Shown here piece by piece: positions 58,085-64,000 of a DNA stretch of 64,000 bases. Under the pieces are notes generated by a model that was not told the origin of the DNA, did not search any database, and was given only the letters and a program-made list of their open reading frames with translations. The stretch's first letter is position 1. The number at the start of each line of letters is the position of its first letter. This DNA comes from Tardiphaga sp. P9-11 (GTDB taxonomy: Bacteria; Pseudomonadota; Alphaproteobacteria; Rhizobiales; Xanthobacteraceae). Location of the stretch: contig NZ_NPKQ01000009.1 of NCBI RefSeq assembly GCF_008329525.1, forward strand, positions 171,956-235,955, given 5' to 3'. The translations under genes and the position numbers were made by a program.

Positions 58085-58930
58085 TTACTGCGCCACGGCA
58101 GTTCCGGCCGAAGCGTAGGAATTCGCAGGATTAGACGCGAACTTCTTCTTCGCCGTCTCGACCCATGCGGTGAATTCCTGGTCGCTGACGACGCGGATCG
58201 CGATCGGCATGAACGCGTGATCCTTGCCGCACAGTTCCGAACACTGGCCGTAGAACATGCCGGTCTTGGTGGCCTTGAACCATGTCTCGTTGAGACGGCC
58301 GGGAACGGCGTCGATCTTGATACCGAATGACGGCATCGCGAAGGAGTGGATCACGTCGGACGCGGTGGTCTGGACGCGAACCACCTTGTTCACCGGCACC
58401 ACGACTTCGTTATCGACAGCGAGCAGGCGCGGCTGCTTGTCGGCAGCCATCAGCGAATCGAATTCGAACGGGCCGTTATCTGGATAGGAGTAGGTCCAGT
58501 ACCACTGCTTGCCGGTCGCCTTGATGGTCAGGTCGGCTTTCGGAATATCGAGTTCCAGGAACAGCAGGCGGAACGACGGCACAGCCACTGCGACCAGGAT
58601 CAGAACCGGAATGATCGTCCACGCCACTTCGATCAGCGTGTGATGGGTGGTCTTGGAGGCAACCGGGTTGGCCTTGGAGTTGAACTTCATCACCACGATG
58701 ACGAGAAGCACAAGCACAAACAGTGTGATGGCGGTAATCAGCCAGAGCAGAAAATTATGAAACCAGGTGATGTTCTCCATCACCGGCGTGGCGGCTTCCT
58801 GCAGCTTGTATTCCCACGGCGCGGGCTGGCCCATCACCTCTGCGAATGCAGCACCGCCAAAAGCAAGCCCGGCCCCAACAACTGCTAATCCCAGCAACCG
58901 GCGGCCAATCTGGCCCCTCGACATCCTCAT
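58085..58930 (-). CDS. ctaC: Cytochrome c oxidase subunit II
   Basis: A 281-residue protein with signal peptide (1-30), two membrane helices (about 52-78 and 97-118) and a periplasmic cupredoxin domain. The CuA binding motif reads GQCSELCGKDHAFMPI with an upstream histidine in DVIHSFAMP. WYWTYSYPDNG is the aromatic electron entry patch. First gene of the oxidase operon, with the promoter in the 480-base gap to its right. Confidence 0.97.
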   Translation of the reverse strand: MRMSRGQIGRRLLGLAVVGAGLAFGGAAFAEVMGQPAPWEYKLQEAATPVMENITWFHNFLLWLITAITLFVLVLLVIVVMKFNSKANPVASKTTHHTLIEVAWTIIPVLILVAVAVPSFRLLFLELDIPKADLTIKATGKQWYWTYSYPDNGPFEFDSLMAADKQPRLLAVDNEVVVPVNKVVRVQTTASDVIHSFAMPSFGIKIDAVPGRLNETWFKATKTGMFYGQCSELCGKDHAFMPIAIRVVSDQEFTAWVETAKKKFASNPANSYASAGTAVAQ

Positions 58931-59412
58931 GCCGCTCGCGCTCCCATATTTACTGTCGCATTTCGGCCTGTCGCCGAATTATGCCGCCCGATCCGCACGC
59001 CGACAATTTGCCAAAACGCCCAAGCTGTTGGCTCGGAGGCAGTTGTTAGAATGCGTCGAAATCTAGCCTCTCAAACCATAATTCGCGTCTTGTCGCAATG
59101 CAGGAGTGGCGCATCCCGTAATGCATTCGGCGGTATTGAACGAAGGTCGCAATTGCTGCATGAAATCAGGCATAAAGAGGCGCGCGGCAAGTGAACGGTG
59201 CTTGACAGCTGAATTGTCCGTTGTAGGCACAGATCAGGCGATCGGCAGGATGCTGATTCGCGCCCGCGAGCGTTTTCGTGGCTCCGCGGATGCCTTCAAG
59301 GCGCCGTCATTGCCGTATCATTCCGTGGTCTGGAAAATCCTCCGGCCAGACAGCGTCAAGCGTGCTGCCCTGGACTACGACCACCACGTCATCGCCTAAG
59401 GAATCGACCCGG
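58931..59412. other. Gap of about 480 bases between ctaC and ialB-like gene
   Basis: Divergent promoter region. A 97-codon plus-strand frame (59106-59399) ends here but has no recognisable homology, poor amino acid pattern and no ribosome site, so I do not call it. The gap would hold the promoter of the oxidase operon; no FixK-type or other box was recognised by eye. TAAGGA before 59413 serves the ialB-like gene. Confidence 0.5.
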
Positions 59413-59973
59413 ATGGGGCACTCGAAGTTGCAGCATAAACCGACCCTGAACCGCCCGGCCCGCGGGATCGCAGGCTGGCGCCGGCTGGCTTTCGGTTGTC
59501 TCGCCCTGGCAGCGATCGCCGCCGCCCCGGGCACCGCCCATGCCCAAGGCGCGGTGCGCTCGGTTCATGGCGACTGGCAGATCCGCTGCGACACTCCGCC
59601 CGGCGCCCAGGCCGAGCAATGTGCGCTGATCCAGAGCGTGGTGGCTGAAGACCGCTCCAATGCCGGCCTGACCGTGATCGTGCTGAAGACCGCCGACCAG
59701 AAGAGCAAGCTGATGCGCGTGGTGGCGCCGCTCGGCGTGCTGCTGCCGTCCGGCCTCGGCCTCAAGCTCGACAATCAGGATGTCGGCCGCGCCGGCTTCG
59801 TGCGCTGTCTGCCCAATGGCTGCGTTGCCGAAGTCGTGATGGACGACAAGTTGCTCGCCCAGCTCCGTACTGCCAAGACCGCTACCTTCATCATCTTTGA
59901 AACGCCCGAAGAAGGCATCGGCTTCCCGCTCAGCCTCAACGGCATCGGCGAGGGTTACGACAAGCTGCCGTGA
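59413..59973 (+). CDS. IalB family (invasion-associated locus B) periplasmic protein
   Basis: A 186-residue protein with a signal peptide (about 1-44, ending GTAHAQ). Mature part: VRSVHGDWQIRCDTPPGAQA, then EQCALIQSVVAEDRSNAGLT, the C-rich segment FVRCLPNGCVAEVVMD, and EEGIGFPLSLNGI at the end. These blocks define the IalB family named from Bartonella but present in free-living alphaproteobacteria, where its role in the envelope is not known. The ATG at 59413 follows an AAGGA site. Confidence 0.9.
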   Translation: MGHSKLQHKPTLNRPARGIAGWRRLAFGCLALAAIAAAPGTAHAQGAVRSVHGDWQIRCDTPPGAQAEQCALIQSVVAEDRSNAGLTVIVLKTADQKSKLMRVVAPLGVLLPSGLGLKLDNQDVGRAGFVRCLPNGCVAEVVMDDKLLAQLRTAKTATFIIFETPEEGIGFPLSLNGIGEGYDKLP

Positions 59974-59989
59974 TCGGTAGCGTTACGCC

Positions 59990-61192
59990 CTACTCTCCCG
60001 GCACCAATTCGGGAGCACGGCGATCGCGGCGGCCTGGTCGCGACGCGGCCCGCAGGCGGCGGCGCGAGATATACAGGATGAAGCCGGTCACAGTGAACAG
60101 CGGCATCAGAGCCGCGGCCAGCAAGAACACGATGCGGCCGGGCAGCCCCAGGAACGCACCGGTGTGGATGTGCAGCACCGCAGCCAGAACGCGCTCACCG
60201 AATGCCTTGTCGTTATAGAGCTCTGCCGACACCATGCGGCCGGTCACGCCATCGATCCGAAAATCGTCGCGCGCTTCATCGAATGACGCATCCTTTGCCA
60301 CCGAGCGGATACGCACGACACTGCCCGGTCCGTTCGGCACCTGCATGATCGCCAGCGCATAGCGGCCGCCCTGGTCTGCCAGAAACGTCGACCAGACCTT
60401 GTCGAGTGACGGAGCCGCAGGCGCATCGCCGGCAGGTGCTTTGGCGCCGCCCTTTGCTCCGCGCATTGCCGGCGCACTTGCAGCGGGCTTGCTCGACAGC
60501 AGCCAGGTGGCGCTTGCCTTATACCAGTCGAACGACCACCAGAGGCCGGTGAGAATGGTCACCAGATAGATCGGCAACAGCCAGGTACCGACGACGCTGT
60601 GCAGCGACCAGTGAAACGGACGCCCTCGCATCGCCAGATTCGGCTTCAACCAGGTCTTGATACCGCTCTTGATGCTGCTGATACGGCGTGGCCAACGCAG
60701 CAATATCCCGGAGATCAGCAACACGAACAGGCCGAGCACGGCAACGCCGGTGATCAGACGGCCATAGCCATTGCCCTTGCCCGGCAGCAGCAGAAAGCGA
60801 TGCAAGTTGCGCAGCGTCGCGAAAAAGCTCTCCCCCTGCATCGCCGAGACGACGCGGCCGTCATAGGGATCGACATAGACCGACGAACGCTCCCCAGACT
60901 CGCTGCGGGCGAAGCGCATCCGCACCGCCGTAGCGGGCTCGCTTGAAAAGACGATGAGGCCAACCTTGCCCGCCCCCGGCACCGCCTGAACGCGCGCCAC
61001 CAGCTCATCAGGTCCGAGCACAGGCGCCGGCCGCGGATCAACCTTTGTCACATCACGGTTGAGTGCTGCGACGATCTCATCCTCGAAGCTCAGCATGGCG
61101 CCGGTCAGACCGATCAGACCCAGGACCAGCGAGATCGCCAAGCCGATGATGGAATGGGCTTGCAAGAATGCGGATTTGGTTCGTGAGGCCAT
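59990..61192 (-). CDS. PepSY-associated transmembrane protein
   Basis: A 400-residue membrane protein with four main helices. The N-terminal PepSY region reads AHSIIGLAISLVLGLIGLTG, the middle LHRFLLLPGKGNGYGRLITG, and the C-terminal ALHIHTGAFLGLPGRIVFLL. Histidines in the helices (LHRF, WSLHSVVGTW, HIHTGAF) can bind haem, as in the FsrB/PiuB-type ferrisiderophore reductases of this family. Iron reduction is therefore plausible but no siderophore genes are next to it. I prefer ATG at 61192, start of the conserved region; a longer open frame runs upstream. Confidence 0.87.
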   Translation of the reverse strand: MASRTKSAFLQAHSIIGLAISLVLGLIGLTGAMLSFEDEIVAALNRDVTKVDPRPAPVLGPDELVARVQAVPGAGKVGLIVFSSEPATAVRMRFARSESGERSSVYVDPYDGRVVSAMQGESFFATLRNLHRFLLLPGKGNGYGRLITGVAVLGLFVLLISGILLRWPRRISSIKSGIKTWLKPNLAMRGRPFHWSLHSVVGTWLLPIYLVTILTGLWWSFDWYKASATWLLSSKPAASAPAMRGAKGGAKAPAGDAPAAPSLDKVWSTFLADQGGRYALAIMQVPNGPGSVVRIRSVAKDASFDEARDDFRIDGVTGRMVSAELYNDKAFGERVLAAVLHIHTGAFLGLPGRIVFLLAAALMPLFTVTGFILYISRRRLRAASRPGRRDRRAPELVPGE

Positions 61193-61528
61193 GAAAAGCG
61201 ACAACTGCCAGAAGTGATTGGTCCTGCAGTGAATACCGTTCATGCAGGGTGGTGCTCGGAGGTCTACCGCACCGCAGCCTGAGGCGCATCGGAGCACAGT
61301 TTGTAATACCTCCAAGGTAGCCCGTCGGCACGGTTGCCCCCAGAGGATCTGGCCGCGACAATGCGCAGGCCTCCCTTTTTGTCAAAACAGCACCTATCTT
61401 GGTTCCAACCGCCTGTTTCGCCGCAGGTTACGCCGTTGTAAGGCGACCCATCCCCGGGTTGTCGCTACAAATTGAAATCGTGGTCTCGCGTCAGGCGCTG
61501 GGGCCGCGCCGCTGACATTGGAGCCTGC
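61193..61528. other. Gap of about 340 bases between PepSY protein and tldD
   Basis: Divergent region. No gene or RNA recognised. It is moderately GC-rich and holds the promoters of the PepSY gene and tldD; no clear Fur, Irr or RirA motif was found by eye. Confidence 0.45.
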
Positions 61529-62956
61529 ATGACCAGCCCAGCCACCACCTCCCTGATCGACCGCGCCAATCTCGACCGCGACGAAGTTCGTCGCGAGCTC
61601 ATGCGGGGGCTACAGGGAGCTGACGATGGTGAGCTGTTTCTCGAATACAGCCAGTCCGAGGCGCTTGGTTTCGACAACGGCCGCCTGAAGCAGGCGACCT
61701 ATGACACTGCGCAAGGTTTTGGCCTGCGCGCCGTCAAGGACGACGCGGTCGGCTATGCGCATTCCTCCGACGTTTCGATCCCGGCGCTGATCCGTGCGGC
61801 TGATGCGGTCAATGCGGTCCGCGGCGGCTATGCCGGCACCTTTGCCGCAGCGCCTTCGCATACCAACGTGCGGCTCTATAACGACGACAACCCGCTGGAC
61901 GCGCCGGGCTTCGAGGCCAAGGTCAAGCTGCTGGCCGAAATCGACGCCTATGTGCGCGACAAGGACCCGCGCGTGCGCCAGGTCTCGGTCTCCCTTGGCG
62001 CCACCTGGCAGGTGGTCGAGATCCTGCGCCCGGACGGCGAGAGCTATCGCGACATCCGTCCGCTGGTGCGCGTGAATATCTCCGTCGTCGCCGGTCAGGG
62101 CGATCGGCAAGAGAGTGGCTCGAAGGGCTATGGCGGCCGCGAGGGCTATGCGCGCTTCATCGAAAGCGGGTCGTGGCGCACGGCAGCCGACGGCGCGCTG
62201 CGCGAGGCACTGGTCAATCTTGAATCGATTCCCGCGCCCGCGGGCGAAATGGACGTGGTGCTCGGACCGGGCTGGCCTGGCGTGATGCTGCACGAAGCCG
62301 TCGGCCATGGGCTCGAAGGCGATTTCAACCGCAAGCAGACCTCGGCTTTCGCCGGCCTGATGGGCCAGCAGGTTGCCGCCAAGGGGGTCACTGTCGTCGA
62401 TGACGGCACCATCTCGTCGCGCCGCGGCTCGCTGTCGATCGACGACGAAGGCACGCCGACCAACCGCACAACGCTGATCGAGGATGGCATCCTGGTCGGC
62501 TACATGCAGGATCGCCAGAACGCCCGCCTGATGGGTATGAAGCCGACCGGCAACGGACGTCGCCAGGGCTATGCCCATGTGCCGATGCCGCGCATGACCA
62601 ATACCTACATGCTGGCCGGCCAGCGCGATCCCGCCGAGATCCTCGCTTCCGTGAAGAACGGCATCTATGCGGTGAACTTCGGTGGCGGGCAGGTCGACAT
62701 AACTTCCGGTAAATACGTGTTTCAGTGCACCGAGGCCTACAAGATCGAGAACGGCAAGATCGGAGCGCCTTTGAAAGGCGCGATGATGATCGGCAACGGG
62801 CCCACCGACCTGCACCGCATCAGCATGATCGGCAACGACCTCGCGCTCGATGACGGTATCGGGACTTGCGGCAAGCACGGCCAGGGCGTGCCGGTCGGCG
62901 TCGGCCAGCCGACGCTTCGGATGGACAAGGTAACTATCGGAGGAACGGGCCAGTGA
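61529..62956 (+). CDS. tldD: Metalloprotease TldD
   Basis: A 475-residue protein with the zinc motif HEAVGH (His255, Glu256, His260) in GVMLHEAVGHGLEGDFNR. TldD with TldE (PmbA) degrades short peptides and matures microcins; the TldE gene is not here. The start ATG at 61529 gives the conserved MTSPATTSLIDRANL. Its last codon overlaps the lepB start. Confidence 0.95.
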   Translation: MTSPATTSLIDRANLDRDEVRRELMRGLQGADDGELFLEYSQSEALGFDNGRLKQATYDTAQGFGLRAVKDDAVGYAHSSDVSIPALIRAADAVNAVRGGYAGTFAAAPSHTNVRLYNDDNPLDAPGFEAKVKLLAEIDAYVRDKDPRVRQVSVSLGATWQVVEILRPDGESYRDIRPLVRVNISVVAGQGDRQESGSKGYGGREGYARFIESGSWRTAADGALREALVNLESIPAPAGEMDVVLGPGWPGVMLHEAVGHGLEGDFNRKQTSAFAGLMGQQVAAKGVTVVDDGTISSRRGSLSIDDEGTPTNRTTLIEDGILVGYMQDRQNARLMGMKPTGNGRRQGYAHVPMPRMTNTYMLAGQRDPAEILASVKNGIYAVNFGGGQVDITSGKYVFQCTEAYKIENGKIGAPLKGAMMIGNGPTDLHRISMIGNDLALDDGIGTCGKHGQGVPVGVGQPTLRMDKVTIGGTGQ

Positions 62957-63729
62957 TCACGGGTACCGAAGCCACAACAGTCGTATCGACCGCGAAGCGC
63001 TGGACCGGCCAGTTGGCGCAGATCGCAGCTATCGTCGGCATCGTGTTCGTCGCGAAGGGCGCGCTCGCCGAGCCGTTCTATGTGCCATCCGCCTCGATGG
63101 AGCCGACGCTGCTGATCGGCGATGCATTGCTCGCGACGAAGTTTCCCTACGGCTATTCGACGGCTTCGCTGCCGATCCACGTCTCGTTTCCCGAAACCGG
63201 CCGCGTCTTCGCGACCACACCAAAGCGCGGCGATGTCGTGGTGTTTCGCTGGCCCGGCGATCGCTCCCAGGTCTGGGTCAAACGTGTGATCGGCCTGCCC
63301 GGCGATCGCGTCGAACTGCGTGGCGGCCAGGTCTGGCTCAATGGCATCGCAACGTCGGTTAAATCCGACGGCATCGGTGCCGCAGAAGACGACAGCGGCG
63401 GCTCCGAGCCGGCGCATCGCTATGTGGAGACGCTGCCCGGCGGCGTGTCGCATCCGATCTTCAAGCTGCGTGACAATGGCCGGCTCGACAACACGGCCGA
63501 AGTCGTCGTTCCCGCCGACCATCTGTTCGTGATGGGCGACAACCGCGACAACTCTGCCGACAGCCGCGTGCCGGTGTCGCAAGGCGGCGTCGGTCTGCTC
63601 CCGATGGACAATCTTGTCGGTCGCGTGGATGCCATCGTCGGCTCGTGGGATCTCGGTGTGCGCAGCCAGCCTGTCACCACCTGGCTGTCGGGCTTCCGCA
63701 TGGCGCGGTTCTTTACGGGCGTGCACTAG
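62953..63729 (+). CDS. lepB: Signal peptidase I (LepB)
   Basis: A 258-residue membrane serine protease that removes signal peptides. One N-terminal helix (about 20-40) is followed by the catalytic Ser48 in VPSASMEPTL and Lys110 in VWVKRVIGLPGD. The late block VMGDNRDNSADSR is also typical. It starts at a GTG overlapping the tldD stop (GTGA) with GGAGGA eight bases upstream, so it is coupled to tldD. Bradyrhizobium-group genomes may have more than one lepB; whether this is the main one is unknown. Confidence 0.95.
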   Translation: MITGTEATTVVSTAKRWTGQLAQIAAIVGIVFVAKGALAEPFYVPSASMEPTLLIGDALLATKFPYGYSTASLPIHVSFPETGRVFATTPKRGDVVVFRWPGDRSQVWVKRVIGLPGDRVELRGGQVWLNGIATSVKSDGIGAAEDDSGGSEPAHRYVETLPGGVSHPIFKLRDNGRLDNTAEVVVPADHLFVMGDNRDNSADSRVPVSQGGVGLLPMDNLVGRVDAIVGSWDLGVRSQPVTTWLSGFRMARFFTGVH

Positions 63730-63737
63730 CCAACGGG

Positions 63738-63822
63738 TCCCGCTCTCTCCGCCGTTGTTGCGAGCGCAGCGAAAGCCTGCCAGACGCGCGCAAGAGGTGC
63801 GCTCCTCAGAATGAAGACGGAG
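63738..63822. repeat. Degenerate intergenic repeat downstream of lepB
   Basis: Contains the segment ttgcgagcgcagcgaaagcc and ends cgctcctcagaatgaagacgg, which resemble the dispersed repeats seen at 4557 and 39298 in this window, but the arms no longer pair cleanly. Probably an eroded copy. Confidence 0.5.
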
Positions 63823-63883
63823 TTGGTTGGGTCGAACAGAGAGCAGCGGCTGCTCTGATCACGATCGACAGACGCACAAACGC

Positions 63884-63915
63884 AAAACGCCGCGCTCATG
63901 AGAGCGCGGCGTTTT
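63884..63915 (-). terminator. Terminator of the rRNA operon
   Basis: Perfect 14-base stem aaaacgccgcgctc and gagcgcggcgtttt with loop atga, about 40 bases after the 5S rRNA 3' end on the minus strand. It is bidirectional in form and may also stop tldD-lepB transcription. Confidence 0.85.
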
Positions 63916-63953
63916 GTTTGAGATATCGTAATTGAGGATAACTTTGTCCTTTG

Positions 63954-64000
63954 CAGGCCTGGCAGCGACCTACTCTCCCAGGGCTTAAGCCATAGTACCA
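63954..64000 (-). rRNA. rrf: 5S ribosomal RNA, 3' end only
   Basis: Read on the minus strand, the last bases give tggtactatggcttaagccc followed by tgggagagtaggtcgctgcc, the 3' half of a bacterial 5S rRNA ending with the closing helix. The gene runs off the right edge, so only about 47 of about 115-120 bases are present. An rRNA operon must extend to the right. Confidence 0.92.

Noticed and set aside
59106..59399. 97-codon plus-strand frame before the ialB-like gene
   Set aside because: No recognisable pattern, no ribosome site, and it lies in the likely promoter region of the oxidase operon.
61610..62878. Minus-strand open frame of 422 codons antisense to tldD
   Set aside because: Lies wholly within tldD and shows antisense-type composition; no ribosome site or family motif.

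Overview
The window is about 62-64% GC, gene-dense chromosomal DNA from an alphaproteobacterium, most likely of the Nitrobacteraceae/Bradyrhizobiaceae group (Bradyrhizobium, Rhodopseudomonas, Afipia, Tardiphaga). The reasons are: the five-carbon-pathway hemA (ALA synthase) with a FixK/FNR box in front of it; an aa3 oxidase cluster in the order ctaC-ctaD-ctaB-(coxF)-ctaG-ctaE-DUF983-surf1; a separate F0 operon atpI-B-E-b'-b without the F1 genes; small DUF6894-type proteins; and several palindromic intergenic repeats of the kind scattered through these genomes. No species call can be made from the sequence alone. The window is mainly core and metabolic genes; I see no prophage, insertion sequence, CRISPR array, tRNA or defence island.

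Layout. 0-2.7 kb: a DosP-like PAS-PAS-GAF-GGDEF-EAL protein with a haem-type PAS domain. 3-11.4 kb: a histidine/urocanate utilisation (hut) locus. hutF-hutC and a downstream nitrate/taurine-type ABC transporter lie on the minus strand, hutI-hutU-hutD on the plus strand, with a HutC-like operator in the divergent gap. hutH and hutG are absent from the window. 11.6-16.5 kb: a LysR regulator, a tiny helical protein, an orphan membrane-tethered TAXI protein and feoAB with an Irr-like palindrome upstream. 16.5-28 kb: scattered metabolism (gamma-glutamyltransferase, thiolase, a cytochrome-c-type sensor adenylate cyclase, a DnaQ-like exonuclease, an orphan TctC, a ketopantoate-reductase-like protein, a GreA-like factor and an IlvD/Edd dehydratase). 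28.4-35.7 kb: an outer-membrane barrel protein, a chemoreceptor, bioB, a metallo-beta-lactamase-fold hydrolase, hemA and a GlpM-like membrane protein.

35.7-42.2 kb: a CrbS-like sodium/solute-symporter-fused hybrid kinase, its convergent CrbR-like LuxR response regulator and an MHS-type transporter; together these look like an organic-acid (acetate-type) sensing and uptake unit. 42.2-44.6 kb: small genes (YjbQ, DUF6894, a periplasmic protein, a DsbA-fold isomerase). 44.8-47.5 kb: the F0 ATP synthase operon with a strong terminator. 47.5-52.3 kb: a lipoprotein, then thrC-M16 peptidase-rimJ on the minus strand with overlapping stops and starts, and a hypothetical gene that may be frameshifted. 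52.3-58.9 kb: the cytochrome aa3 oxidase operon. 59.4-63.7 kb: an IalB-like protein, a PepSY membrane protein and tldD-lepB. The window ends inside a 5S rRNA gene on the minus strand, so an rRNA operon lies beyond the right edge.

Themes. Respiration and oxygen run through the window: an O2-type haem PAS cyclase/phosphodiesterase, a haem-c sensor cyclase, a FixK box on hemA, ferrous iron uptake, the haem-dependent aa3 oxidase with its haem A and copper assembly factors, and F0. The items most worth following are the DosP-like protein with Met95 replaced by Arg, the hut locus without hutH but with a linked ABC importer, the haem-c/DUF3365 adenylate cyclase, the orphan tethered TAXI protein, and the two stacked palindromes before hemA.
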